The notes under the pieces: generated by a model | What the model saw: the letters and a program-made list of their open reading frames with translations, nothing else | Told to the model about the DNA's origin: nothing | Database searches by the model: none | Position numbers and translations under genes: made by a program | Origin: Phytomonas francai | Lineage: Eukaryota > Euglenozoa > Kinetoplastea > Trypanosomatida > Trypanosomatidae | Reading direction: 5' to 3' | DNA: 64,000 bases | Assembly: GCA_001766655.1 (NCBI GenBank) | Contig: MJCC01000009.1 | Location: forward strand, 554,494 to 618,493 | Part shown: positions 18,199 through 28,296 of the stretch, piece after piece | How positions within the stretch are numbered: position 1 is the stretch's first letter | How the letters are laid out: every line of letters starts with the position of its first letter

Positions 18199-21100
18199 TT
18201 ACCCTTCCGCCTTTCTGTACGGCAGCAAAGGCGGCTCAGCTACGAGGGAGGAGGGATCCTGGGTGAAGTGGGATTCCGAGACGGGTAGCTGCATCCCCGT
18301 TGTATTTCCATTCCCACTACTGTTATTATGATGATGGTTGTGAAAATAGGGGGGGTACGGTATGGAAGCAGTGGGGGCTTGCAGGTGCGCATTATTTTGA
18401 TTTGGCGAACATGTGACACTAGGATTCCCGCGGTACTGATGCCTAAACAGCGGAAAAGATGTTTGTGAAAGCGTGGATAGCTTCATCTCCAGTTTCTCAT
18501 TATTCGCACTGTCATTTTCCTCCTCACGGTGCTCAACAAAACCCCCTTCGAGAGGTGGTTGATTGAAGGTTTCCTGAGGTTGCGGAGGAACATCGGTATA
18601 GAAGTTGGCGCAAGGATTGGGATGATGATGATGATGAGTATAATGTTTAGTGTTGGGATGGTAATGTCTACTATGATGTTGGTCATTCGCGTTTCTTCCA
18701 CTGATAGTGCTGCTTGTGTATCGAAAAGCGTTCAAAGGGCTATTCACCTGACGCGGGGCTGCACCCTCGGCGTTCATTTCCACTCTGTCGTACGGAAAAT
18801 AGGTGGGGGCGGAGCGTATGGTACTCGCCGAGGCGCTTGAGGAATGGGTGCTTACTGACTCTCTTCTTCTTTCCTTTTCTCCTTGTTGTTGTTGCTGCTG
18901 CTGCTGCTGCTGCGATGCAATAGGAAGAAAACTGCTACTTCCTACATGTGCGTACGGGTTGTGCACTTTAGGTGATTCCATTGTGCTGTTCTTTTTTACC
19001 TTTGTCTTCATTTCCATTCTGTGTGTTTCGCCATGCCACATCGGGGAAGCATGCCCTCCCTCTTGAGACCCTGCCATTAGCCATAACGGCTCCTCCTCAT
19101 GATTAGTATTGTTGTCATAATTATTCTGATCGTTGTAGTTATTATTGCCGGCTAGCATTGGTGGCCCATGCGAGGGGGCGGGGTTTGGAAAGCTAGAGTC
19201 GTTGCTTGCTGTAGGATAAAGAAATCCATTTTTTTCCTTTACATTTCCATCTGGATTTCTAAAAAACGATGATGGCTGTTGTACTTGCTGTTGTTGCGCG
19301 CGATTCAGGTACGAGGAAGACGAGGCTAACGTCGTCATTGTTTCTACATTGTCACTCGCGTTTACCATATTACCGCCGCTGTTACCTCGAAATAATCGAG
19401 GGAATCCCGCCCCCCCTCCCCCCCCTCTGCGTTGCTGGTGCTTTGCCATTCCCCGGTTGTTACCGCCGCCGTAGGCGCGATGGGGTTGCGGATTGTGATG
19501 ATGCGGATGGCTATTAGGATTGGCATGCGGGTGAAGCTGGTAGTAATGTTGTTTCTGGTGATAAGGATGATGCTGGAGCGAAACGGGGGGCTGTGCGTGG
19601 GCGGCCATGTTGGGATCGAAATACAGCATCGCATTCGCCTGGCCCCCCATCCCCCGCCCCCCGGCGGCAAATACGTACGCGGACGACGACGACGACGGCG
19701 AAGGCTGCTGCTGCTGCTGCTGCTGGTGGTGGTGGTGGTGGTGGTGGTGGAAGTGGAGCAGGTGCCGCTGCGCGATCGCCCAGTCCCGCGCGGGTTGTAT
19801 CTCGTACTCGGGGAAGCGCGGGTTGGGCAGGGGCTGCTGGAGGCCGGGGTAGGGCAGGAGGTGCGGGAGGGGGGGGTACAGGGGGCCGCCCCCCGTCGCC
19901 GCGTCCTCGTCGGCGGCGAGGCGGGGGGGGTAGGGCATCGGCTTCAGGAAGTCCTGCGGGGGGAGGCCGAGGGGGTAGGGGTAGCCCAGCACCGAAAGGG
20001 GGGGCTGCGGCGCGAGGTGGGCCCCGCCCCCGCCTGCCATCGTCGGGGTCACGGGGGAGGGGTTGCTCTTGGGGTGCGATAGAACGCTCGCGCTGCGGGC
20101 ATCGCCGGGGGTGAGGGGGTGTTTCGGCGGGGTAGGCGACGTCTTCGACAAGGTTGCGCTCGCACCATAACGGGATATCGGATGCGCGGCGGTGGTAGGG
20201 GAGCCCATCACGGCCTGCGGCAGCGCTGCGGGGGCCTGTTCCTGTCTTCCCCCGCTGCTATTACTGCTATTGCTGCTCTGCTGCTGCTGTTGCATGGGGT
20301 GCAACGCCTCCATTGCATAAAGGGTAGGGTCCCCGCTGACATTTTCAGGCGGAAAAGACTGCTGCGGTGGTTGTAAATAAAGCGGGGAGGAGTGGGTCGA
20401 GAAAATGTTCCTCGAGAGCGGTTGATGGGGGTTGTGCAGAGCGCCAGCACTATCACCCCCACCTCTACTACTAGTACTATTATTGTTCTGAGCAACAGCT
20501 CCTCTCCAGGAACTCGCTCCGGACAGGGGAAGAGGAGGCGCCGCAGCAGATTCCTCCTGTATCTGGCTGCTTGCCTTACTTCCGTCACCACTGTTGCTGC
20601 CGTTCCCGCCGGCTGGAGGAGGGTGGCAGGACGCTTTATTCGCGACCTGAGCAACGCCTTCGGCCTCTCCAGTGCGAATTGGCTGAGGATCGTATAGCAG
20701 GGTGAACCCACTGCCGCTATCCCGTTCTTTTTCCTTTTCCTTCCGCGTTCCTGTCAACGACGTGGATCGGTATCCCTGGGATGAATCCCTCGCAACGATC
20801 TCGCGGCACTGTCGGCAGGAGGAGCTACTGCACGTCCGCGCTTTCCGCTTTTCCGGGAGGTTTAGGCTCGGAGGTGCGCCATGGGGCTCATTTCCCTGGG
20901 GCCGAAGAGCCTCCTCGAGCCCGCCTTTACGGTATCCGTTTGCTATAGAGGACGCGGCCTGCCGCCGCGGTTGCGAAGCGTGCTTCAGCTTTGTCTTCGA
21001 CGGCGGGGCGTTGGCGGGGTTGCTTGGCAAGCCCTTATTTCCGTTCGGCGTGGCTGTCCTAGGATTCGCCGACGAGGATGACGTCGGTGCCGCGGCGCGG

Positions 21101-24100
21101 CCCTTCGCGTGATCCTCTTGGATCTTCTGGTGCACCACCATCCAATCCGCCTCCGCCGTCATCGGGTTCAGCCAGTTCAGGACGTGGTAGAGCGAGTCCC
21201 CGCCCGCCGGGCAGTTTGGCCCCGCGTAGGTCACGAACCACCAGCAAAGCCACTGGAAGTCGGGCATGTGGGTCATCCGCGCGGTGATATCGTACTCTGG
21301 ATCAAAAGGGGAGGTCATATGGAAGTACTGGCCCCGCCGAACACACTGGAAGGGCTTTCCCACCACCCGCGAGCCACCGTCCAGCTTGAAGTGAATTCCC
21401 TCCACCTCGTAGTTGAACATGCAGCCGTAGTAGTGGCAGAAGTCGAAGAAAAGCTGTGAAAGCGAGAGGTGGTGGCGGAGGAAGTAGAGCGAAAAGTCCT
21501 CAAGGAGATCGCTCTGGCTGCCATCCGGCGGCGTGTTGGTTGGGTTGGACGGGGGCGGTTGCAGCGGAGCGGAGGCCACCCCCGTGCTAATCTTTTCCTC
21601 TTTTCCGGTTTGCTCAGAGCCCTTAACGATTTCACCAACGACATCCTTCTCGTTCGCCTTTTCGATCGGATCCGGCATGTTGGAAGACTCTTCACACCCT
21701 TCGCTGAGCCTTTCGCCTCCCCGTTCACTCCCTTCGGCCACTTGAGTGGTCTCTGAGCCCATCTCTTTCTGCGCGCGCCTGAGTCGTTCTCCCCCGTCGT
21801 TGCTAATAGGTGTAGCATCCCCCTCTTCCTTCTCCTTCTCTTCCTCGCCCTCCTCGTCGCCCTCTTCCGCTTCCACTCTTTCTCTAGTTGAGGGCTTTTG
21901 TCTACATGTGCTGTCATTTCCATCCTCCCTTTCCTTATCGCCTTCCGTTTCGATTTCTTCTTCGCCTGCCCCCTCTTCTGGGGAATTACGACCTAGAGAA
22001 AGGGTCAGGGGCGCCTCGCTGCGGACGATGGAGGGGGCCCGGGGGGATTCGCTTCCCTTCTCTTCCCGCGCGGACGCGGCCGTTGTCGTGGTCTCCGTGG
22101 TGGGATTCGTGCGCAGATGGGGCGCCTCGACCGATTTCATATGCACGAAGCGATACCACCCCGTCAGGGCCGCCGCCTCCTCCCATTCCTTCCCACTGCA
22201 ACTGTCGTTTGGCGGTTCCTGCTGGAGGGCCACCGCGAGGAACTCCAAAATCTCCCCCGGGAGGGTATTTAGGTCCTGACTCTTTTGCAGACCCACCTGC
22301 GTGGCGAAAAACCTGGTGGTGATTCGAAATAGATGGAACTTCAAAATGCTCTCCACCGCGAACAGTATCTGCACGGGGAAGCTATGACTATGAGGATGAT
22401 GATGCGGATTCGCATTTCCGCTGCTCATCAGGGTGGGGGTGGGGAAGGGCTCCGTGGCGGACATAAATGGCCTTTCCGACGTCGTTGAGAGGGCGTCTTT
22501 GGTGGAGCTTTCGTGATAGATTTCGCCCGTCCGGCCCTTGTTGGTTTCCTTCGCCTCCTGCTCGTTTTTACTTCTGGCGTCGTCGGCGAATTGGTGGGTT
22601 TGCTCATTCTCGGAGCCGCTCATGGTCATGGCATCGGCCGGACGACGGGGCTGCCGCTCGAGGAGGCGCTGAAGAACCGCTTGCCTTTGCTCGAGCAGGA
22701 TTTGCTTGACCTTTCGCTTGCACTCGTTGAAGAAATGGCGGACCATGAGGTAGATCGCGAAGGAGGTGACCCCGCCGGGCTCGCTATCGCCGATGCCCAG
22801 AGAGCGCACGCAGTGCTTGAGAAAGAGAATCAACGCGCGGGCCTGCGGGTGGTCGTTGAGGAGCTGGCGGGTGAGCTGCATCGAACGCCAGTGCTCGCCG
22901 CCGGCGACGGTGATGTCCGCTTTGATTCCCGTCCGCTTTTCCGTGATTTTTATCACGGGCACCCGCGTCGAGACGATCGTCTGGACCCAGAACAACGGCC
23001 CCTCCCTCACCGGGACGTAATTCGCGTAGACCGGGCGCTGCTGAGGGTGCTGTTGTTTTTGTTGGCGGAAGGGAAAGATCGGGGGGGAGGGGTGCGAGAA
23101 CAAATGGGGCTGGAGGGGCTGCCATGCGGCCACCCCCCCGCCTCCGCCAGGCTGCTGAAGGGGAGGCCCGCGCGCGCGATTTTCCTCTGCGAGGGCGCCG
23201 CCGGCATGCCTCGGGGGGTTCGTCGGATTCGTCGCCTCGATCTCGGGCGCCGGCGTGGCTTTTTCGAGCGCCTTTTCGTTCGCGTGGGAGTCCTCGCTGG
23301 CGGCCTTCGTTCGGCCCCCCTTCGCGACCTCGACGCCCGCGGGGCCGAGCGGGGAGGAGGGGCTGGCGAGGGCCGTCGTCGTCGTTTCCATCAGCGGGAT
23401 CAGCGGGGAGGAGGGGCTGGCGAGGGCCGCCGAGCTCGACGGGCTGCCCGTCGGCGCATCCGCGGCGGCCTCGGCGTCGGTGAGGTTTAAAAGGATATCG
23501 GCGACCGCGATGGTGTCCTCGGCGGTTGTCGCCGCGATCAGCGCGGAGGCCCAGAGCGGGCTCAGATTGCACGGGGTGCTGAAGGCGTAGTTCTTCTCGA
23601 TCTGCCCGCGGAACTCCTGCTCGGCCTTCGCGAGGTCGTCCGGGGTCGCGTACCGCTCGAGCTCCGCGCGCGCGTGCGTGGGCGTGCGGGAAGGCGGCGT
23701 CGGGAAGGCGAGGGCCTCGATCAGCGGCCGCCGCGCGGCCTTCGCCGACGACCGCGAGGGCGGCCGAAGCCCCGCGTCGAGGACGGAATCGCCGTCGTCG
23801 CCGGGGATCCCCGCCTCCCCGCGCGAGTCCGCGGCGGCGGCGGCGAGCGCGGCCTCGTCGACGCGCATGAAGGCCTGCGAGAGGAGCTGGAGGGCGTCCA
23901 TGGGGGAGTGGGGCTGGTAGGCGGTGACCAGGAGGTCCAAATCGCTGCTCGGGAGCGCGAGGCCGGTCGTCAGGGAGCCGTGCACGCGAACCTCGACGTC
24001 GTCCTTCGACAAACCCCACCGCGCGATGGCCTGGATGTGGCCGAAAAGACGCTCCCGATCGAGCAGATCGGTGACGGAGAGCGTCAGACAGGCCTCGACG

Positions 24101-25098
24101 TAGTCCGGGAGCGCGCTGGAGAAGCTGTAAAAGGGCGGTAGCGTCTGCTGAGGCTGCGGATGAAAGGGCGGAACCCCCGCATCCATGCCTAAATGGCTCA
24201 AAAAGGCGCTCATCGTCTGCGCGGGCAGCTGCCCCGCCGCCCCCGCGTGCGCGAAGGGCTGCGGCAGCGCCTCTCCGCCATTCCCATTCGCCACGCCGTA
24301 TTGCGGCTGCGCGATGTAATTCCGATCGAACTGCGCGGAAAGAGAGGTCGACGATCGCGGCGGCGTAGCCCGGCCCCCGGCGGGAGCCCCTCCCCCCGCC
24401 TCGACGTCCTTTTCACCACCGCCAACGCCATCCTCGACGGGGCCCCGCGGCCGCCCGGACGGCGAGCGGCTACCCGCGTCCGACGAGCCCCGCCCCGCCC
24501 CGCCGAATTCCGATTTCGCCGCCGCCTTTTCGGCCACTTTTTCAGCCGTCATTTCCGCGCGCGGGGGCGGCGAGGACCCCACCCTCCCCCGCAGACGGGC
24601 CAAACCGCCGCCGACGACGGCGGCCCGCTCGCCCGGGGCCGGCAGCGAACGCGCGGCCCGCCGCCTTTGCGCGTCCCCCCCGGCGAGGCCCTTTTCGTTT
24701 TTATTTTCGTCCTCGTCGGGGGCCGCGCGCGCGGGGGGGGAGGCGGAAAAGGCGCCGTGGGCCTTCCCCGGCGGCCAGCGCTGGGGCCGATTCGCCCCCC
24801 CCGCGTCGCCTTTTGCTATTTTTTTCGCCTCGCCGGCGTCGATTTCGTCGGCGGTGGAGGCCGCCGAGGGCGGGCGCGCGTCGTCCGGCGAAGAGGACGC
24901 GCACGGGGGCGGCGAGGGTTCGCCTCGCGAACTACGCACCTCCCCCCGACCCCCTTTTAGGCTAAAGAACGCAAAACCGCCCGCCTCCTGCATGCCTTCA
25001 CTATTTTGAGAATAACAACTGTGAACATCGCTATTTGATTCGTTATCATGTATCATCTTTTTTTTGTCGTGAATTTTCTTCTTAGAGCTTCTATACAT
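18199..25098 (-). CDS. Giant non-canonical poly(A) polymerase / terminal nucleotidyltransferase-like protein, 2299 aa
   Basis: A DNA polymerase beta-type nucleotidyltransferase of the TRF4/PAPD5 class, which adds nucleotides to RNA 3' ends. The catalytic core begins near 330. VRVHGSLTTGLALPSSDLDLL gives the hG-S motif and the first two metal-binding acids (D386, D388). The third is D728 in TGIKADITVAG. The central domain follows (ALILFLKHCVRSLGIG, GGVTSFAIYLMVRHFF, about 745-790). A PAP-associated segment lies near 1195-1240 (LSQLFFDFCHYYGCMFNY, IHFKLDGGSRV). About 340 residues separate D388 and D728, against roughly 55 in Trf4, and another long insert splits the later part. The C-terminal ~1000 aa are low-complexity with His and Gln runs. 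Known relatives are far shorter. It could act in RNA surveillance (TRAMP-like) or another tailing pathway; which one cannot be told. Confidence 0.88.
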   Translation of the reverse strand: MYRSSKKKIHDKKKMIHDNESNSDVHSCYSQNSEGMQEAGGFAFFSLKGGRGEVRSSRGEPSPPPCASSSPDDARPPSAASTADEIDAGEAKKIAKGDAGGANRPQRWPPGKAHGAFSASPPARAAPDEDENKNEKGLAGGDAQRRRAARSLPAPGERAAVVGGGLARLRGRVGSSPPPRAEMTAEKVAEKAAAKSEFGGAGRGSSDAGSRSPSGRPRGPVEDGVGGGEKDVEAGGGAPAGGRATPPRSSTSLSAQFDRNYIAQPQYGVANGNGGEALPQPFAHAGAAGQLPAQTMSAFLSHLGMDAGVPPFHPQPQQTLPPFYSFSSALPDYVEACLTLSVTDLLDRERLFGHIQAIARWGLSKDDVEVRVHGSLTTGLALPSSDLDLLVTAYQPHSPMDALQLLSQAFMRVDEAALAAAAADSRGEAGIPGDDGDSVLDAGLRPPSRSSAKAARRPLIEALAFPTPPSRTPTHARAELERYATPDDLAKAEQEFRGQIEKNYAFSTPCNLSPLWASALIAATTAEDTIAVADILLNLTDAEAAADAPTGSPSSSAALASPSSPLIPLMETTTTALASPSSPLGPAGVEVAKGGRTKAASEDSHANEKALEKATPAPEIEATNPTNPPRHAGGALAEENRARGPPLQQPGGGGGVAAWQPLQPHLFSHPSPPIFPFRQQKQQHPQQRPVYANYVPVREGPLFWVQTIVSTRVPVIKITEKRTGIKADITVAGGEHWRSMQLTRQLLNDHPQARALILFLKHCVRSLGIGDSEPGGVTSFAIYLMVRHFFNECKRKVKQILLEQRQAVLQRLLERQPRRPADAMTMSGSENEQTHQFADDARSKNEQEAKETNKGRTGEIYHESSTKDALSTTSERPFMSATEPFPTPTLMSSGNANPHHHPHSHSFPVQILFAVESILKFHLFRITTRFFATQVGLQKSQDLNTLPGEILEFLAVALQQEPPNDSCSGKEWEEAAALTGWYRFVHMKSVEAPHLRTNPTTETTTTAASAREEKGSESPRAPSIVRSEAPLTLSLGRNSPEEGAGEEEIETEGDKEREDGNDSTCRQKPSTRERVEAEEGDEEGEEEKEKEEGDATPISNDGGERLRRAQKEMGSETTQVAEGSERGGERLSEGCEESSNMPDPIEKANEKDVVGEIVKGSEQTGKEEKISTGVASAPLQPPPSNPTNTPPDGSQSDLLEDFSLYFLRHHLSLSQLFFDFCHYYGCMFNYEVEGIHFKLDGGSRVVGKPFQCVRRGQYFHMTSPFDPEYDITARMTHMPDFQWLCWWFVTYAGPNCPAGGDSLYHVLNWLNPMTAEADWMVVHQKIQEDHAKGRAAAPTSSSSANPRTATPNGNKGLPSNPANAPPSKTKLKHASQPRRQAASSIANGYRKGGLEEALRPQGNEPHGAPPSLNLPEKRKARTCSSSSCRQCREIVARDSSQGYRSTSLTGTRKEKEKERDSGSGFTLLYDPQPIRTGEAEGVAQVANKASCHPPPAGGNGSNSGDGSKASSQIQEESAAAPPLPLSGASSWRGAVAQNNNSTSSRGGGDSAGALHNPHQPLSRNIFSTHSSPLYLQPPQQSFPPENVSGDPTLYAMEALHPMQQQQQSSNSSNSSGGRQEQAPAALPQAVMGSPTTAAHPISRYGASATLSKTSPTPPKHPLTPGDARSASVLSHPKSNPSPVTPTMAGGGGAHLAPQPPLSVLGYPYPLGLPPQDFLKPMPYPPRLAADEDAATGGGPLYPPLPHLLPYPGLQQPLPNPRFPEYEIQPARDWAIAQRHLLHFHHHHHHHHQQQQQQQPSPSSSSSAYVFAAGGRGMGGQANAMLYFDPNMAAHAQPPVSLQHHPYHQKQHYYQLHPHANPNSHPHHHNPQPHRAYGGGNNRGMAKHQQRRGGGGGAGFPRLFRGNSGGNMVNASDNVETMTTLASSSSYLNRAQQQQVQQPSSFFRNPDGNVKEKNGFLYPTASNDSSFPNPAPSHGPPMLAGNNNYNDQNNYDNNTNHEEEPLWLMAGSQEGGHASPMWHGETHRMEMKTKVKKNSTMESPKVHNPYAHVGSSSFLPIASQQQQQQQQQQGEKERRRESVSTHSSSASASTIRSAPTYFPYDRVEMNAEGAAPRQVNSPLNAFRYTSSTISGRNANDQHHSRHYHPNTKHYTHHHHHPNPCANFYTDVPPQPQETFNQPPLEGGFVEHREEENDSANNEKLEMKLSTLSQTSFPLFRHQYRGNPSVTCSPNQNNAHLQAPTASIPYPPYFHNHHHNNSSGNGNTTGMQLPVSESHFTQDPSSLVAEPPLLPYRKAEG
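18884..18914. repeat. CTG/CAG repeat coding polyGln in the poly(A) polymerase-like gene
   Basis: A run of CTG with some TTG codes about ten Gln on the minus strand. It is in frame and lies in the disordered C-terminal part. Confidence 0.85.
19703..19751. repeat. Adjacent CTG and GTG trinucleotide runs (polyHis-polyGln)
   Basis: CTG units followed directly by GTG units on the plus strand encode a run of His followed by a run of Gln in the poly(A) polymerase-like protein. This is a likely site of length variation. Confidence 0.85.
23346..23435. repeat. 27-bp direct repeat inside the catalytic-core insert
   Basis: Two copies of a 27-bp G-rich segment (start GCGGGGAGGAGGGGCTGGCG) encode the duplicated ALASPSSPL motif of the poly(A) polymerase-like protein. 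They lie between its second and third catalytic aspartates. Confidence 0.75.
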
Positions 25099-25881
25099 AT
25101 GTGTATTCGTCTCCTTTTCTATCGACCTATCGATCGGTGTACGTATATATAGAGAGAGGGATACTGATATAGATATCCAACTTGTTCCTTTGGGTGTGAC
25201 TTAGCTATATATTTATTGAATTTTTTCCTTGTATGTAGATAATTGAATATGCTCGACAGGAAGGATGATCTATTAAATCAAAATTCGAAAGATACACGTA
25301 CACAAACAAACAAAACAAGAAAAATAGAAGAGCCTTTTATTTCCTATTGCACACTATATACTTGATGTGATAGGGGTGGGTGGGTGGGTGAAGGTCCACG
25401 GCGACTTCTACCCTGCCTGCCTTTCTTGCTTACAAAGTGATGAGTTCACTCGACAAATATATTCTCTTTTATCCCTTTAAAACGCAGGAGATGAGGTACG
25501 ATGCACAAGGTACATAAAAAAAAAAAAAAAGGATGGTACGTGAATCTCAGAAAAACCATAACGCCGGGAGCGGGATATCATTATCGAGAATTTCAGAACC
25601 AATAATAACAATTAGTAGCATCGCTGTAGGGGCCTAAAATCTTTATTTTTTATTAAAATAAGTAGGAATATGGTTTTCTATCAAGGAAGGGAGCATCCAT
25701 AATGGAATTCTACATTGTATATTAAGTATTGTTGAATACCCGGAAACCTTTACACGAATGTATAAATAAGTGGAGGTGAATAAACACCGGCTCGATTCAA
25801 TTTGTGTAAAGTTTCGGATACACCCTTCCCATCAATTATTTTTGCGTATTGTAGGAGACCAAACATGATTAACGAAAAATC
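25099..25881. other. Intergenic region
   Basis: AT-rich spacer with a GGGT/GTGG run at about 25375-25391 and an A-run near 25517-25531. No gene seen. Confidence 0.5.
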
Positions 25882-28296
25882 CTACTTAGACACGCCTTCT
25901 TCAGATATGTTTTTACCATTACACGAGGATGTAATTTGAATGTTATTTTTAGAATGGCACCCGCCCGAGCAGGTCGTGCATTCTCGATTCCACCGCTGAT
26001 GCTCGGCTACGTTTTTTTCCAGATACCGATTCATCTGAGGAACCCGGTAGACGACCTCGTCGAGTGGGTAGATGAAAAAATTCATGATATTTCGCCACCG
26101 AGAACCCGTATCAAAAAGACTATAGAGGGTATTTCCAATGCGAAAACAATACGGTCTGCTTTCATCGTCCGCGTGTTGAGCGTCGAAGAGGGTGAGGGCG
26201 GACGAGATATGGAGGAGCTGATTTACCAGCGTATACGCCACCAAAATGATCATCAGCGGAAGAATCAGCTGCGTGTAGAGATAGCCAAGGCGCTTGAAAG
26301 GGGTGGCGATGCACAAGGTTCTGGCGTAGCGCTCGAGGTCGAACTCATCTGTTGTACCTTCTTTGGCTTCCGCGAATTCCTTCATCATATACGAGCCGAT
26401 ATAGCATACTTTTTGATAAACCCACGCATAGTAGTAGAAAGACACGAGCAAGGAGAGGTAGGCGAGATGAAATAGCAGGAAGCACTTGTGATTCCTCGCG
26501 CCGATGCTATTTCCGAAGTAGGCGCAGTAATGATCGTAGCGCAACACGACGCGCTTCATACGCGGACACCACTGCGCCCGAAGAGGCTTTTTGACCATTT
26601 CTGGCAAAGCGATCGTGTGGATAAAATCCTTCGAAGGAACTTCCCCCCCCGCGGCCTTCCGGATCATCGCGTAAATCCCTTTTCGCTGGCCTGCCGTTGA
26701 GGAAACCACCCCGGGCGACTTCACGAACATTTTCAGCATCGTCAGAAACGACACCACCGCGGAGGGGAAAAGCCAGTAAAAAAATGGTCCGCAGTGTTTA
26801 TAAAAGGGACAGGTTATGACATAAACGAATAGGGTGAAGCACAGCAAGCTCGCAACCTGCGCGACGATAAAGCCGATGGCGAAAAAGACGCTTCGATATG
26901 AAAAGCGCCCCCCCTTCGCGCCTTCCGCATCCTCCTTTTGGATACGCATAAACCACATTAAAACGATCCACGCCGCGACCGGCATTGTGGTCATCCCCTG
27001 GAAGACACAGCACCACAGATATAAAAAAGCGTGCGGGAGCACCAAAAGAAGAAGCCCGTCCCGGAGCTCTCCGCCGTAGTTTCCAATCCAGCACTTCTCG
27101 TCCTCGAGGAGCTTCTCGCGGCGTCCTGGCGAGGCGGTCGCCGCGTACACGCGCAGCAGCCTTCGGACGGCCGCGGGGTCGACGGCGCCCTCCGCGCCGC
27201 GATCCCACCACCGCAGGCGCGCGTAATCCCACCAATACCTCCACGCGGAGGGCACCCAAATTCTTTCCGCGCGGCGCGGCCCGCGGACGGGCGCGAAGGC
27301 GGCGGCCTCCACCACCGCCCCCTTCGCGAGCACCCCGCGCACCATCCCGAGGTCGCCCGAGAGGACCGCGGCGTCGAGGACCCCCCGCGACGCGTCCGGA
27401 CCCCACCCGCCCGCCCTTTCCTTCAATTGGCCCTCTCTTTCCTTCAATTGGCCCTCTCTTTCCTTCAATTGGCCATTTCTTTCCTTCAATTGGCCCTCGC
27501 CGTCGTCGTCGTCGAGGCCGAGGTGGAGCTCCTCGACGAGGTAGAGCGCGGCGAGGCGGGCGCCGGGGGTCGCGCAGACCCCGCGCAGAAGCCCCTCCTC
27601 CCGCGCGAGCGCGGCCAGGGCGGCCTCGCCGAGGGCCCCGCGGAAGACCTCCCAAATAAAAACCCGCGGGCCCGCGTAATGAAGGCAGGAAAGCCCCGCG
27701 CGATCCCGCGCGCCGACGGCGGCGCCTTTCTCGAGCAAAAACCGCACCCCGGGCGCGTTCCCGGCCGCCGCGGCGACCATCAGCGGGGTCCGCCCCTCCC
27801 CGTCCGCCTCGTCCACGCCCGCCCCGTTGTTGACTAAAAAGGAAAGAATCGCCGGGTTCGGCCCGCGCGAGTTCGAAAGGAGCTCCTCCGCGGTCGAAAT
27901 CGCCCCCGCGCCGCTGCTTTGGCGGGTATTCGTTTGAATATCATTCGGGGCCGCGTTTTTGATGGAGGGAATCCCGTCCGCGGCGGGCGAGCGACTCGGT
28001 CGGGGGGTTGGCGAAATCCACTCGTGAAGGGGGGCCGCGCGGCGGGCGACGGCGATGTGGAGGGGGGTCGCGCCGTCCACCGCCCGCCGCAGGTTTATCG
28101 GAAATCCGCCGTCTAAAAAGGTCAGAACGATCAGCAAATGTTTATCGTCCAAGACGGCCTCAAAGAACGTTCGACGCTCGATTTTCGTAAACTCATCCAA
28201 CGGGGTCGCGTCGGAGGGTCCAAAATCGGACATGGACTTGACGGTTGGACGTAAATAATGGTTTAATGGCACGGGCAGTTTGCAGTTACTATTCAT
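25882..28296 (-). CDS. Akr1-type palmitoyltransferase: ankyrin repeats plus DHYC domain, 804 aa
   Basis: A membrane S-acyltransferase. Ankyrin repeats occupy about residues 30-260 (DGATPLHIAVARR; DEADGEGRTPLMVAAAAGNAPGVRFLLEKGA; AGLSCLHYAG). About six hydrophobic segments follow. The catalytic motif is DHYC at about 588-591 within KPLRAQWCPRMKRVVLRYDHYC and is followed by NSIGARNHKCF. Tyr in place of the second His and the loss of most zinc-binding cysteines of the CRD are also seen in yeast Akr1, which shares this ankyrin-plus-DHYC layout, so Akr1 type is a good call. The usual Pro-Trp after the motif is Ala-Tyr here. A 7-aa repeat QLKEREG lies in the ankyrin part. The first ATG is at 28296; MSDFGPSDATPL at 28233 is an alternative start. 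Probably in Golgi or endosomal membranes, where it would palmitoylate membrane-associated proteins. Confidence 0.92.
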   Translation of the reverse strand: MNSNCKLPVPLNHYLRPTVKSMSDFGPSDATPLDEFTKIERRTFFEAVLDDKHLLIVLTFLDGGFPINLRRAVDGATPLHIAVARRAAPLHEWISPTPRPSRSPAADGIPSIKNAAPNDIQTNTRQSSGAGAISTAEELLSNSRGPNPAILSFLVNNGAGVDEADGEGRTPLMVAAAAGNAPGVRFLLEKGAAVGARDRAGLSCLHYAGPRVFIWEVFRGALGEAALAALAREEGLLRGVCATPGARLAALYLVEELHLGLDDDDGEGQLKERNGQLKEREGQLKEREGQLKERAGGWGPDASRGVLDAAVLSGDLGMVRGVLAKGAVVEAAAFAPVRGPRRAERIWVPSAWRYWWDYARLRWWDRGAEGAVDPAAVRRLLRVYAATASPGRREKLLEDEKCWIGNYGGELRDGLLLLVLPHAFLYLWCCVFQGMTTMPVAAWIVLMWFMRIQKEDAEGAKGGRFSYRSVFFAIGFIVAQVASLLCFTLFVYVITCPFYKHCGPFFYWLFPSAVVSFLTMLKMFVKSPGVVSSTAGQRKGIYAMIRKAAGGEVPSKDFIHTIALPEMVKKPLRAQWCPRMKRVVLRYDHYCAYFGNSIGARNHKCFLLFHLAYLSLLVSFYYYAWVYQKVCYIGSYMMKEFAEAKEGTTDEFDLERYARTLCIATPFKRLGYLYTQLILPLMIILVAYTLVNQLLHISSALTLFDAQHADDESRPYCFRIGNTLYSLFDTGSRWRNIMNFFIYPLDEVVYRVPQMNRYLEKNVAEHQRWNRECTTCSGGCHSKNNIQITSSCNGKNISEEGVSK
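27416..27500. repeat. 21-bp coding minisatellite (4 units)
   Basis: Four units with the core TTCAATTGGCCCTCTCTTTC at 21-bp spacing (CAATTGG at 27424, 27445, 27466, 27487) encode QLKEREG repeats in the ankyrin region of the palmitoyltransferase. The frame is kept. Confidence 0.95.
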
